A stretch of DNA of 64,000 nt, taken from Sorghum bicolor (Eukaryota; Streptophyta; Magnoliopsida; Poales; Poaceae). Within the stretch, counting starts at the first letter, position 1. The number at the start of each line of letters is the position of its first letter. Shown here piece after piece: positions 31,466 to 45,000 of the stretch. The translations under genes were made by a program, and so were the position numbers. The stretch is taken from NCBI RefSeq assembly GCF_000003195.3, contig NC_012870.2, forward strand, positions 29,814,477-29,878,476, written 5' to 3'. The notes beneath the pieces were generated by a model that saw nothing but the letters and a program-made list of their open reading frames with translations, ran no database searches and was not told the DNA's origin.

Positions 31466-34400
31466 TGTGGCAGAACCACCTAAATTATATGGCCCACATG
31501 CACCTATCATTGTCATTAAGACCTCTGATTACTGCACATGAGAGTCATATAACCCAGGTAGTCTGTCGGGTGCCCTTAGAGGACCCCGAATCATCCACAT
31601 TTTAACTCATACAGGATCAACATGGAGTTACCACAACATTACATCATTTGTTACAAAAATAACTTACATTGGAGTGCGGAAGATTTATAACTCAATTTAC
31701 AACATATGATGGAATATAAACAACTAAATTTCCAAAAGGTGTGCGGAGTAGCGGAAGCATCTTAGGTGAAGCTTCTAAGGTAGAAGAGGTGGATAAATCA
31801 TGTCGCGCCCACCGACATGACCTCCATTAGCAGCATAAGTCAGCACCTGCAACAGGGGTTATAAAACCCTAAGTACGGGAGTACTCAACAAGACTTACCC
31901 GGCAGAAAAAGAGGAGAACTTAGGAATGCAGGCTTAGGGTAGACAAGGAGTGGCTGAGCAAGGAGCCAAAGTGTTTTGCGGAAAAGCTTACTAATAGTGC
32001 ATTCTTACTTTCAAGTTTTACCCACGAATTCCTCTCCTTAAGAGGCCGAGGAGTTCAAGGACAGTGTATCTAGTTGCTTCTCACAGACGAGTCTGTAAGT
32101 TCCTAGTCCTTAATCAAAGTATTTTCTATCCAACGGCCATAGCTTCATGTCACTCTGAGTCCGGGAATTGGGATCCGAACCTCATGAGACATTTCCCCCT
32201 TTCTCATTTTACCACTTAGTTGCATAATTAACTACGATGAGGGTCGAATGAATTGAGTCTCCCAATCGGGGAGCAACGACGATTCGAATCGCTTAGCAAT
32301 CCAGCTGGAGTTCCTAACCACCCGACATATGTAGAACCAAATCTTGCATATATCAACCCAAGTCAGGCTCTCCCCAAATTTGACCAGGTTTGCGGCACCC
32401 GAGAGCACAGTACCCCACCATCCTATAGCCGATCTAGATGTTTTCCGGTCATCTCAGATCCGTAAGGTGGGCACACGTTACTCTCGCCATCTTTCCACTC
32501 CCAGTGCGCGAGTAGCTGTTCGCGTCGAGGGATCACAAGACCGGGCTTACCGAGGGCAAGTGGCTAGTACTATAAATTCTCAACCCAGCAGGCCATCAAC
32601 GGACCGGTCCTTAACCGACACAGTTGGAGACACTACTTTAAGACTCCATTCTTAAAGCAAGTCCACCGACCGGTCTCAAGTTGAAACATCATTGACCATA
32701 AGTGTATTCCACAACAACCCTTCAAACTTTCTTGTTTGAAAACCTATCTAGTAGCAGGGCTAAGCATCACTACGCAGTTTTTAAAATAAAACAGGTGCCA
32801 AGGACAAGATAACAAGTATCAAGGTAGTAAATGCAGCAAGTAGGTTAACCCAATTCTCAACTACCTAATGCAGCATTTTCAAACCATAAGTGATAAAAGA
32901 TTCAAAACATTCAAGGAGGGGTTAATGCATCCGGGGCTTGCCTTGGTTGCAGGGCAGGGAGGGACCCTCGGAGACTTCCCAAGTCTCGGATCCTACTTCT
33001 TCGAACGGAGCACCGACCTCGGGGTTCGGTTCAACGGTCGCTCCTTCGGTCACGTGCACTATACGCAAAATGATGGATGCTCATGATATGCGTATGACAA
33101 ATATGCAAGAAGGACCAAGTCGAGTACAACTTGCCTTCTCGGTGCAACACAGAGTAAATAATAATTAAATTTGTTTATCAACTTAGTATTTTTACCCAAA
33201 AGGTTGCATCTGTAAATTAAGACTTCTCTTAATCCATAATGATCTTAAATTAACTAATTATTAATCCTATTTACCTTAATTAATTCTTAATTAATTACTA
33301 ATGACAGTAATTAAGCATTAAGGCCAAACAATAATTAAATGCCAAAGGTCATTAAGGTCAATGACCTCAGGTCATCACATAATCCCAAAATCACTCAAAC
33401 CCTAATTTTGAGAATTTAACTAATCATTACCTAATTATTTTGGAATTATTACTAAATTACTAATTAAGGGTATAATAATATTTTATTCAAACTTCATCCA
33501 AATGCCACCAAACTTTGTGTGAAGCCAGGGAATAATATTCAGAGGCATCCCACAAATTTTGGTGATTTTTGGACATATCACTAAATTATTGAAATTCATG
33601 ATAGTGTTATTTACTAAATAAAGGCTACCATTTTCATACATATATATATTGCTAGAAAATAAAACCTAGCATTTTTTTTTCTGTGTTCTACATACTGCAT
33701 AGAACATATCCAAATATTTTCACTATTTTCGAATCTGCACAACTTTTCTATATATATTCAAACATAAATCAAATTTGCACACATAACCAGGACAGCAGCA
33801 TATATGCAACTTCATTCAACCATAATTAGAGATCCAAGCATCCAATAAAGGTGATATTAGACTTTCTGGAAAGCTTAGATAATTTTCTGCAACTTTGTTA
33901 TTATCTTCGAGAACTGATTTAATAGATAAGATGGCCAAATAGCATGAAGAAACATTCCTGTCCAGACCTTGGACAGAACCAGACATTAAGCTTCATACAT
34001 CTATAACCAGAGTTATAGATCACCAAAATTCATGATCCATAACATTTTGGAAAGCTTATGAAAATTACTATAATTCATCTTTTATTATGAAAGCATGATT
34101 CATAAGTTTAGCAAGTTGAAATTACACTACTACAGAAACTGATCCAGGATTTGATAGAGAAGAACCATTTCTGAAACTTAAATTTAAACAGGCATAACTC
34201 AGAAACTATAGGGCCAAATGCCACCAGAATTTAACACCAGGTAGATACATGAATGATATACAACTTTGTTATAGACAAGTTTCACATCCAACATTATCTA
34301 CCTAGAGCAATTCATAATGTTCCAAAAACTATCGAGAAACCACTAACAATTGAATTACAGAGAAAAACATTTCATTTATGTTCCAAACTTAAACCTGGGC

Positions 34401-36709
34401 AAAACCCAGCTCACCAACAGTTGAAATACATCAAAGAGATACTAGAAAATATCATGGTCATCCCTAAATAAATACCTTTCATGTCTTTATTAATTTATTT
34501 AGATAAATAGACAAAGTAATAACCATATATCAAAAGTACACAGTAAAATCTGACAAAACTACAGAAGCTCATATATTCTCTCCAAAGTCTACTGTATAAA
34601 TTTCATACCATTTGGTTAAGTATAGCAATTTCCATGAAAAAGATAAATTTCCATCACAAGGAAGCATGTAACAACAAGATAAATAAGAAACTCGACATTT
34701 TCTACACACACATAGCTAACTTATGTATCTATATGATATAACAACCTCATATAAAGGTAGAGGAACCATATTTTACATTTATTCATTTTTAGTTTAATTG
34801 TAAACTATTTAATAAGCACTACACAAGATAAATCAATAACTTAATCATATATCATCCAATGAATCTAAAAACTTAACCACAGCACACACACATAATCATT
34901 AGTCTACCATAAAAGTTTCATCTTAAAAGAAGCTATACAGCAATAGATATGAATTTCTTCCTTTTAAGCATAATTAAAAGACATAATTCATAACTAATTA
35001 TTTTACTATAAAACATAGTCAGTTCCATATTTTTAATAAAAACTACACATTTCAAGGAGCACAACAAAATTTTGTTCACCAAAATTGGAGTTACCAAACT
35101 CCAGATATGAATTTCCAAAGATTCTAACAAATCATCTACAAACAGGTCCTGATGGCACTATTCACCTGAGTCACGAACTTCGCAATTAGACCCCTGCCTT
35201 GTGTCTAATTCAAACGCGAGGTTCCTGGCGTGAACTGAAAACAGAGGAAGCTCGTCGGAGCTCGCAGTTTCGGCGTTGGGGTACTCGTCGGCAGCATTGG
35301 AGCAGCGGTGGAGTTCACCTGGACTCACGCACACCCTTTGGTTCCCTCTACTTGGCCAGAGGTGGTCTGTGGAGGCATGGCCACGTGAACAGCGGCACTG
35401 GCGGAGCTCCGGACGGGGCTAGGGAAAAACGTGGCGCTCCGGCCACTGGGAAGGCGAGGGGACGAGTTGGGGAGCATCAGGGGCTCAGCACGACTTCGTC
35501 AAGCTGCTCAGAAGTGGTGGAGAAGCACGGAGGAGGGCTGGCCACGTGAAGCGCCCACGGCGGCGCTTTCGGCCGGAGTTAGGGGAGAAGAAGAAGCTCC
35601 GGCGATTGGGCGGGTTTGAGGGCGTGCTAGGGAGCGCTCTGGGTTCGCAAGAGTGCGGCGAAAGTGGTGGAAGGGTCAATTGAGTTGGAGAGGGATCGAG
35701 TATGGTGTATTTGCGAAGGGAGTGGTCGCCGGTGGTTTTGGCCGTCGAAACAGAGGAACACGAAGTCGGCCGCGTGGGCATTCAAAAGGACGAGGCGGAG
35801 GGGTCGCGGGCGTCCACGTCGCGTGGTGACGCGGCCGGCAAGTAGCTGCGTGGCGGCGAGGCGCGCGCGCGGCGCTGCACGGCCTGCGGCCGCGCGGTGA
35901 CTGGAGCTCGTGATCCATATCGGGACACTGTAGCAAGCTCTATCCCTCCCTTCCCTGTCTTTTGCAAATTACTCTCAAAAATTGAACTGAAGTCAAATTT
36001 CTGCCAAAATAAAAGTTGTTCAGAATTTTGAATGCTACAAAACATCTTTAAGGATCCAAAGCTGATTTTGAACGGAGAGGGACGAATTTGAGCCAAACCG
36101 TTTGAAATTCAAATTCCAATTTGGGGGCAAAACTGATTTGAATTAGGGCAGAATAGAAATTCCAAAATTACTTTTGATTTTTATCAACAACTTGAAAAAT
36201 TCCCAACATAAAAGTTGTTCATTTTGTTGAGCTCTACAACTTTTATGTTGATCACTTTTCAAGATTCCAAACAGATTTTGAATTGGGGATTCAAATTGGA
36301 AAAGGGGACACTTTCTAGAAATCTGTATTTTCAAAATTACTTTGAATTTTGTATTGAAACTTCAAAAACTCAAAACACTAAAGTTGTACATCTTGACAAG
36401 ATCTACAACTTTGATTTTGGACTCAACCTCAAATTTTGCTTGGTTTTTAAATTACACAAAAGGGGGCAAATCCAGGGTTTTAAAATCAGGGTTTTCCCCC
36501 CTATTTTATCGGAAACCTTCCGCCCTAGGGGTTATACAACCAACACAAGCATCACTTCACAACATAAGTACACTCTACTTCCCTAAGCACAAGCAATCAA
36601 AATAAACTTGTTTTAAGTTGATGCATAATAATGTGCTTAACAAATATGCTTTGCAATGCTTATGATGACATGATCCGTTTTTAGTGTTCGTAACATCAGG
36701 GATGTTACA
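31466..36709 (-). repeat. Element B 3' LTR (5244 bp)
   Basis: Nearly identical to the other LTR: about nine differences in the first 1.7 kb by eye, most of them C/T or A/G. It includes an AT-rich central part, a GC-rich block at 35190-35930 and short open frames on both strands. Those frames are duplicated in both LTRs but match no known protein, so no gene is called. Confidence 0.9.
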
Positions 36710-36722
36710 GCCCTTCCCCCTT
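36710..36722 (-). promoter_or_regulatory. Polypurine tract of element B
   Basis: The minus strand reads AAGGGGGAAGGGC immediately before the LTR start TGTAACATCC. Confidence 0.8.
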
Positions 36723-38240
36723 AAAGAAATCTCGTCCTCGAGATTTAAAGCCTTAGGGTATGTAATGGAAAAGGAAATGTGTTAAGCACATTAACTTCTG
36801 AGAAGTTCATAAAACAACTATGATTGGTCTGAGAAATACAACTAAGAGCAACAAGAAGTTGTAATCAACCAGGAATTTTAGAGAATTCATAAGAAGGTAT
36901 GAATCTCCAAATGAGCTTCCAAGGAGAATGAAAGCATACTAACTGTAGACTATAGTGGAGCATGACCAGAGATCCCGATATTTAACGAGCACCTGGTAGT
37001 ATTTCCTTATGGCCGCGGTTCCACAGGAGACTACAAGGCTCGACGTTATAACGTGATCACGGATCATGGTACCTACTATAGAGCACAGTTACAATAGCTT
37101 TCAACCAATCTATGTTGGTTATCCAAGTCAAGGGTTTAGGTAATTCCCACAAAGATATGGGCATGGGTTCCCATGATAGGGCTTAAAGAGCGAGGGCACC
37201 TTAGTTGTGGGGCTATAATGGATCATGCCCATAACCTCGATACCTGCACGAGCCCAGCAGAAATTTGTGTCATCCGGACACACAAAAGACTCTAGGTTCC
37301 GACGCGGCACCGGGGTCACGGGACATGGCACCACTATAGGGCACCACAACAATAACCCATGTCTCACAATACCAAGAATGTAACTAAGATCAAAAGTCGA
37401 TCACAACCACAAGGCGTTTAGGGAACTCAAAAGGACAAATTTGAATCCCTAAGGAGTGTCCAAAGAATGAAACACCCTAATTGTGGACTATAAGGGATCA
37501 TGATCATATACTTTGATAACAATGAGCGCCCAGCAGTATTTCCTCATGGTCATGAGCCATAGGAGACCCCAGGTTTCGACATTGTTACCTAAGTTACAAG
37601 TCATGGTACCTTAAGAGGACACAATCATAGTGTCATTCAATCAACACATATGTCATCAAATGACAGCAAGGAGGTAGCATGTGTCAAGTTAGATGAAATC
37701 AAGGAAGGTCACATGCATAACAAGAGAATCAAGTATTAGGATCTTATGGAGTAAAAGATTATCAATCGGTTAACGAAAGCTGGTACATGATGAGATTCAT
37801 CAATAAAACAGCTATAATGAATAATAACTGTTTTTGAAGCATATGGAGGGGTTTTTAAGTATCATTATATTGTCATGTTATGCATGGTATGCAATATGCT
37901 CGCCCTATACGTTTTCTCAACGGCGAAAGTGCTCCATCTTCATCATGTTAGTAGATTATAGGGCTTTATTTATACAGTATCTTCATCGCTCTGGATGGAA
38001 TGTTGCAAGACTCTAGACAAAGCATTGTTGGAGTAGTTTGATTCTTCACTTGGCTTGTTGAAGAAGAATTGAAGTCCCTTTCAATGCCTTCTATTTGAGT
38101 CAGCAGACAGTCTTCACAGAACTTGAATAGCAAGCATAAGAAAAGTTAAGGAGCATTTACAAGTTGTTGTCCTCAAAAACTTTTAATTTGTAAATTTCTT
38201 TTGAAGTTTTTCACAAGTAATGTTGCAGAAGATCCATGTA

Positions 38241-38255
38241 TGAGCTCCGATACCA
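38241..38255 (-). promoter_or_regulatory. Primer binding site of element B
   Basis: The minus strand reads TGGTATCGGAGCTCA three bases inside the LTR end, similar to the initiator-Met tRNA site. Confidence 0.8.
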
Positions 38256-40555
38256 CTCTGTGGCAGAACCACCTAAATTATATGGCCCACATGCACCTAT
38301 CATTGTCATTAAGACCTCTGATTACTGCACATGAGAGTCATATAACCCAGGTAGTCTGTCGGGTGCCCTTAGAGGACCCCGAATCATCCACATTTTAACT
38401 CATACAGGATCAACATGGAGTTACCACAACATTACATCATTTGTTACAAAAATAACTTACATTGGAGTGCGGAAGATTTATAACTCAATTTACAACATAT
38501 GATGGAATATAAACAACTAAATTTCCAAAAGGTGTGCGGAGTAGCGGAAGCATCTTAGGTGAAGCTTCTAAGGTAGAAGAGGTGGATAAATCATGTCGCG
38601 CCCACCGACATGACCTCCATTAGCAGCATAAGTCAGCACCTGCAACAGGGGTTATAAAACCCTAAGTACGGGAGTACTCAACAAGACTTACCCGGCAGAA
38701 AAAGAGGAGAACTTAGGAATGCAGGCTTAGGGTAGACAAGGAGTGGCTGAGCAAGGAGCCAAAGTGTTTTGCGGAAAAGCTTACTAATAGTGCATTCTTA
38801 CTTTCAAGTTTTACCCACGAATTCCTCTCCTTAAGAGGCCGAGGAGTTCAAGGACAGTGTATCTAGTTGCTTCTCACAGACGAGTCTGTAAGTTCCTAGT
38901 CCTTAATCAAAGTATTTTCTATCCAACGGCCATAGCTTCATGTCACTCTGAGTCCGGGAATTGGGATCCGAACCTCATGAGACATTTCCCCCTTTCTCAT
39001 TTTACCACTTAGTTGCATAATTAACTACGATGAGGGTCGAATGAATTGAGTCTCCCAATCGGGGAGCAACGACGATTCGAATCGCTTAGCAATCCAGCTG
39101 GAGTTCCTAACCACCCGACATATGTAGAACCAAATCTTGCATATATCAACCCAAGTCAGGCTCTCCCCAAATTTGACCAGGTTCGCGGCACCCGAGAGCA
39201 TAGTACCCCACCATCCTACAGCCGATCTAGATGTTTTCCGGTCATCTCAGATCCGTAAGGTGGGCACACGTTACTCTCGCCATCTTTCCACTCCCAGTGC
39301 GCGAGTAGCTGTTCGCGTCGAGGGATCACAAGACCGGGCTTACCGAGGGCAAGTGGCTAGTACTATAAATTCTCAACCCAGCAGGCCATCAACGGACCGG
39401 TCCTTAACCGACACAGCTGGAGACACTACTTTAAGACTCCATTCTTAAAGCAAGTCCACCGACCGGTCTCAAGTTGAAACATCATTGACCATAAGTGTAT
39501 TCCACAACAACCCTTCAAACTTTCTTGTTTGAAAACCTATCTAGTAGCAGGGCTAAGCATCACTATGCAGTTTTTAAAATAAAACAGGTGCCAAGGACAA
39601 GATAACAAGTATCAAGGTAGTAAATGCAGCAAGTAGGTTAACCCAATTCTCAACTACCTAATGCAGCATTTTCAAACCATAAGTGATAAAAGATTCAAAA
39701 CATTCAAGGAGGGGTTAATGCATCCGGGGCTTGCCTTGGTTGCAGGGCAGAGAGGGACCCTCGGAGACTTCCCAAGTCTCGGATTCTACTTCTTCGAACG
39801 GAGCACCGACCTCGGGGTTCGGTTCAACGGTCGCTCCTTCGGTCACGTGCACTATACGCAAAATGATGGATGCTCATGATATGCGTATGACAAATATGCA
39901 AGAAGGACCAAGTCGAGTACAACTTGCCTTCTCGGTGCAACACAGAGTAAATAATAATTAAAGTTGTTTATCAACTTAGTATTTTTATCCAAAAGGTTGC
40001 ATCTGTAAATTAAGACTTCTCTTAATCCATAATGATCTTAAATTAACTAATTATTAATCCTATTTACCTTAATTAATTCTTAATTAATTACTAATGACAG
40101 TAATTAAGCATTAAGGCCAAACAATAATTAAATGCCAAAGGTCATTAAGGTCAATGACCTCAGGTCATCACATAATCCCAAAATCACTCAAACCCTAATT
40201 TTGAGAATTTAACTAATCATTACCTAATTACTTTGGAATTATTACTAAATTACTAATTAAGGGTATAATAATATTTTATTCAAACTTCATCCAAATGCCA
40301 CCAAACTTTGTGTGAAGCCAGGGAATAATATTCAGAGGCATCCCACAAATTTTGGTGATTTTTGGACATATCACTAAATTATTGAAATTCATGATAGTGT
40401 TATTTACTAAATAAAGGCTACCATTTTCATACATATATATATTGCTAGAAAATAAAACCTAGCATTTTTTTTTCTGTGTTCTACATACTGCATAGAACAT
40501 ATCCAAATATTTTCACTATTTTCGAATCTGCACAACTTTTCTATATATATTCAAA

Positions 40556-40708
40556 GGAAAAAGTCTAAATAACCCCCTGAACTATCAAGGGTAGTCTAAT
40601 TTTGGGCTTGACCTACAAAACCGGGTAAATGGGACATTAAACTTTCGTTTTTGGTTTGATTTACCCCCTGGGTGGTTTTCCAGGGCGGTTTTGGCCAGCG
40701 TGGCGGCC
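40556..40708. repeat. MULE-2 left terminal inverted repeat
   Basis: 153 bp starting GGAAAAAGTCTAAATAACC. It matches the reverse complement of 45497-45649 at every base I compared. It ends 170 bp before the GRF start codon and likely supplies its promoter. Confidence 0.95.
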
Positions 40709-40877
40709 AGCGTGGCAGCCCAGCTAGAGGACGGCCCATGGGCTGAAAACGGTCGCCCCTCCCCTCGTTTCATCCCACCCATTTCTTTCCCCACCCCCGC
40801 CGGTCGCCTCTCTCTCCCCCCGCCGGCGAACTAGGTTTTGGAGGTCGCGACACTTCTTGTTGGTGCCAGCTGCTGCC

Positions 40878-41545
40878 ATGGCGGAGTCAAGCGCGCGTTC
40901 TTCTCGTGGCTCGGCTTCTGCAGGTCGTGGCGGTGGTGGCGGCTACGATGGCCTAGGGTCGCCGGTGGCGTACCGCGTGGGCCCCCTGGACTACACGCCG
41001 GCGAAGTACTGCTACTGCCAGCTGAAGGCTTGCCGCTGGATCTCGTGGAGTAAGAAGTCCCCGGGGCGGAGGTACTGCAGATGCCAAAGGAGCGGGGTAA
41101 GCTTGTTTCTCCTACATTGGCATCTGTTGTTTGATGCATATCGAAGCTGTTGGATGATTGGTTGAAGTTTGTGCAGACTGTTGCAGAATGTGCCTACTTT
41201 GTCTGGGTTGATGATGAACCAAGTGAGTGGTACTCAGAGCTTATTGGTGATCTGCGTGATGAGGTGTGGAGGATGAGGAAGCAGGTTATGGAGCAGGGGG
41301 TTGATGTTGGGTATGTCAGTGCAATGGAGCATGTTCAGCAGCTTCAGAAGGTGAATGAGTTCTTGCAAAACGAGCTCATGAAGAAGGAATCAGAACTTAA
41401 AGCTAAGGACAAAGCTTTGCAGATGAAGGACAAGGAAATAGAAGAAGGCAAGAGCAAGAAGGGTTCTACTGAGTACTTTAGGTTGTTGTGTTTGTTCTTC
41501 ATGGGTATGGTTGTTGCCATGGTGTGTAATGGCAAGATTGGATGA
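40878..41545 (+). CDS. MULE-2 accessory protein: GRF zinc finger, coiled coil, C-terminal membrane segment
   Basis: Two exons, 40878-41096 and 41177-41545, joined in phase 0 by an 80-bp GTAAGC...TGTGCAG intron, giving 195 residues. The start is the first ATG, in CTGCCATGGCG. Residues 1-40 are Ser/Gly-rich and basic. The GRF finger (about 44-84) shows C-x-C, C, GRRYCRC and, after the intron, CAYFVWVDDEPSEWY. A charged coiled coil (about 110-170, QLQKVNEFLQNELMKKESEL) follows. A hydrophobic segment (FRLLCLFFMGMVVAMVC) near the end suggests tail anchoring in a membrane. GRF fingers bind nucleic acid; the role here is unknown. It takes the place of mudrB of maize MuDR but is unrelated to it as far as I can see. 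Both exons are intact. Confidence 0.85.
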
Positions 41546-42020
41546 TAGATGTCAAGTCCAGTAGTTGTAGTTGTCTGTCAGTTATCTGTTGGACCTAAGT
41601 AGCTCTAGCTTTTGGATGGTGTGTAATGCCATATTTGCAATGGGTTGTAATGACTTTATGCAGCTATTTGATGTTAGAATGAACCTGTGCTCAGATCATA
41701 GTTGTTTGCTTATTCACTTCTGAGATGAAAATGTGAGATGAAAAGCTAGATGCCATGAAGGCTTAATAAAGTAGATGTTCCACAGACTTAGAGTACATAG
41801 TTTCAGCTGCTGCTACTACATGCAGTCTATGGTTCTGTGACAGAAAGATTCCTATCTTACAAACAAAAGATTTCTGTCACAGAACCAAAGCATTTGTAGC
41901 TCAGATCATAGATTGTTCAAGCATCTGTTCATGCTCCTATGTTACCAGCCAGAGTTGCACACAAACCACAGTTACACATAAACTAAACCAAAAGTGCTGC
42001 ACATCAAACACAGCAGGGCT
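41546..42020. other. Region between the convergent MULE-2 genes, with hairpin
   Basis: It contains a perfect 17-bp inverted repeat (41830-41846 and 41871-41887, GGTTCTGTGACAGAAA core) around a 24-bp loop. It also holds a 22-bp segment (41589-41610) identical on the plus strand to 43739-43760 in the transposase gene. Transcripts from both genes probably end here. Confidence 0.75.
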
Positions 42021-45000
42021 TCAGTAGTTGTCTCCAAACATGAGATGAGCCAGTCTTCCACTTGAACTTCCCCTTGCTCTTCCTCTTCCCCTTGCACTTG
42101 AACTTCCCCTTCTACTTGAACTTCCCCTAGCTCTTCCTCTTCCCCTTGCAGGAGTTGTGGCACTTGAAGCTTGGCATGCAATTGGGGCTTGACTGCTTTG
42201 GGTTGGAGGAGCACTTGCTTTGGACTTTGCCTACATATGTATTAGAATATAAGACACTAGTACAGTACAAAAGTATTGGTACTTGCAGATTCTTACCTTC
42301 TTAGTTGTTGTCTTCTTGGTGCCAGCACTTGCCCCAGCACCTGCTGCCTCTGCCTCCTTTCTCTTCCCTTTCTTCTCTCTGGTGATGTGAGCCATGTTTT
42401 TGTTGGAAGCTTGGGGGTTTTTGGGACACCTTCTTGAGTTGTGATCACCTTTGCCACACAACCTGCAAGTCATTTTGATACCAACCTTGCTCAACTTTAC
42501 TCCTTTAGGTTGTTCCCATTCCTCTCTCTTCCTCTGTGTCTTGGGCCTTCCAGGCATCTTCACATATGCTGGTGGAAGTGGCCTAGGCATGTCAGATATT
42601 GGCCAATTTGCTGCACCCTCTACAGGCATCAAAACATGGTCATATGTCCTCATGTATGCTTCTTTGCTGAAACAAGAAGCAATGTAATCTTCCAAGTTCT
42701 GGTGCCCTTTGTAGATTGAGCTAATAGCATGACAACATGGCAACCCTGACAGCTGCCAGTACTCACAACTACATTCCCTAGTGAGCAACTTCACAATATA
42801 CTTCCTGTCTTCCCAGTCTTGGACTTCATAACCATCTGCCCCATTCCATAACACAATACACTTGCCAGATAACTCAATGTTCATCTTCAGCTTCTTAAAA
42901 ACATTTGGACAAATGTTACCAGTCCACTTGTCAGCTCTTGCTCTATTCTCTTGTATCCTAACCATCAGCTTCTTTCTTATGGCCTCACACATTGAAATCA
43001 CTGGGTAGAATCTGGCTTCCATGATGCTATGGTTGAAGCTCTCACACATGTTGTTATCCACTGAATCACAGTTATTGCCACGCCTGAAGTAAGCCCTACT
43101 CCAGTGCTCTGGTGAGGTTGCCATCATGTCTGCTGCACCCTCAGGAGTGTCTTGAGCAAGGTAGGCCCTGTACACATTGAAAAGCACCTTGTTTGAGGCT
43201 TTGGCACACCTCCACCATTTCTTCTGTAGTTTCTTGTCGGTATACTTCTTCCTCCAGTTGGCATAGATGTGCCTAGCACACATTCTATGTTCTGCAGCAG
43301 GAATTAACTCTTTGACTGCCTTCAAGAGACCCTGCAAGCAAAAGAAATTAGGTAACATCCAAAATTACTTGTTCTGCATATTAGATAGTAGTCAATCATA
43401 CCTTCTGCTGATCTGAGATTACCACCCACTGAAGCCCTCCATTGTTGATATTGAGATCCTTCTGCAGCAAGGACAAAAACCAGTACCAACTATCATAGTT
43501 TTCTATTGGAACTGCAGCCCAAGCTATTGGGTATATCTGGTTGTTTGCATCTCTTCCTATTGCACACAGCAGATTACCATTGTGAGCACCTTTGAACCAG
43601 CAACCATCCAGGCCAATAAGCTTTCTACATCCAGCCAAGAAGCCTTTCTTCAGAGCATCAAAACAAACATAAAACCTCTCAAAGACTTGGTTGCCCTCTA
43701 TGTCTGGGTCCAGGTAGACAACCACAGTACTACCAGGATTGGACCTAAGTAGCTCTAGCTGATAGTCATATATCCTGCTGTACTCTCCTGACATAGCATC
43801 AAGTGCTTGCTTCTGCACCAGAGACTTGGCCCTCTTGCACTTTGAGATAGACACATCAGCAAGAAAATCCTTGAGCACAGCAGCCTTAATGAGACCAGCA
43901 CACCAGGTAGGGTTGTCTTTGATCTGACTGTAATAGTGCTTAGCAATTACAGTGGAGGTCACTAGGTTGTTGTCCCTCCTGGGTGGGCAAGTGTGGACAT
44001 CTGAAAATGTGACCACCTTAAACCACTGAGACCTTGTAGTCTTTGACCCATATATCATCCAATTGCACCCAATCCAGTCACATTTTGCCCTCACCCTCAA
44101 CTTTTCATCTATGTCAAACTTCAGTGATTTGTGTGCCTTAAGTCCATACTTGACAAGGGCATTCTTGAACTGCCTGCTGTCAATGAAAGCCATGCCAAGT
44201 GAGAAAACTGGAACCTCTGCCTTATGGTCAAACCTATTTTACAATGTCTTCCACCTTCTGATCTCCCCATCACTGTCCTCCTCATATGAGTAGTCCTCAC
44301 TAGAGTCAAGAAAAGGACTTCCAGGTTCATCCAAGTTTGGTACTTCATCAACTATGTCCTCTGCCCTTATTTCACCAATTGGCTTGGCATGCATCCCTAA
44401 CTTCTTTGCCTTAATGTTTCTCTTAATCTGCCTAGCATAGTTCCTGTACTGCAAAGCTTCTTCATCCTCTGCACTGCTGTCTTCCTCTGGTGGCAGCTTG
44501 TAATCTTCATCTTTAGAAGAGCCTTCAGCACTATCCACCTCATCCACATCCTCTGCTTCTTCTTCTTCTTCTGCAGGAGCTTTGCCTTTGCCTTTATCAT
44601 CTATTTCTGTAGGTGAGTTGTCATCATCAGTAGGATCTTCAAGGAAATCTTCATAATTCTCATCATCTACTCCTTCATCATCTACTCCTTCATCATCCCC
44701 AAGCCAGATGTCTTGATCATCTGCTCTCAGCTCTGCAACATCCTCAGCATACATATCAACACATTTATATCCAGTGTGTTGTTCAGCCATAACTCTGCAC
44801 GAATCATCATCCACCAACAGCATGAGACCATTGTTGATATGCTTCCCAGGAATCAGCCAGTACAACCTCAACACACCAGTGGAATTGTAGTGATCAAATA
44901 GGTGACCCAAGACCTCAAAATAGGATAACTTGTCCATGTCAATCCAAGACTCAGCATTGTCTCCTCCAACATAAAACTGGGCACCACCCACCCTAGTAAA

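Larger units (their letters stand above)
36710..38258 (-). other. Element B interior, non-coding, three diverged 270-bp units
   Basis: The interior begins (minus strand) at the primer site near 38255 and ends with the polypurine tract AAGGGGGAAGGGC beside 36709. No frame resembles gag or pol. Three diverged units of about 255-285 bp start near 36950, 37205 and 37490. They share GGA(T/G)CATG, GAGC.C(C/A)..(C/G)AG.A.(T/A)TT and CATGGTACC/CATGGCACC words. Confidence 0.6.

Noticed and set aside
32253..33168. Short open frames repeated at 39046-39961
   Set aside because: They are the same non-coding LTR of element B seen twice; repetition is due to LTR duplication, not gene conservation.
35190..35936. 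GC-rich frames of about 100 codons, repeated at 47090-47833
   Set aside because: Also part of the B LTRs; they overlap on both strands and match no protein.
36955..37620. Possible CRISPR-like or satellite array in element B interior
   Set aside because: Units are about 270 bp, diverged and only three; this is a plant retroelement interior, not a CRISPR.
44196..44241. Intron that would remove the stop in the MULE-2 transposase
   Set aside because: The only GT...AG choice preserving sense is about 26 nt, below plant intron size, and the sequence after the stop is in frame and family-like.
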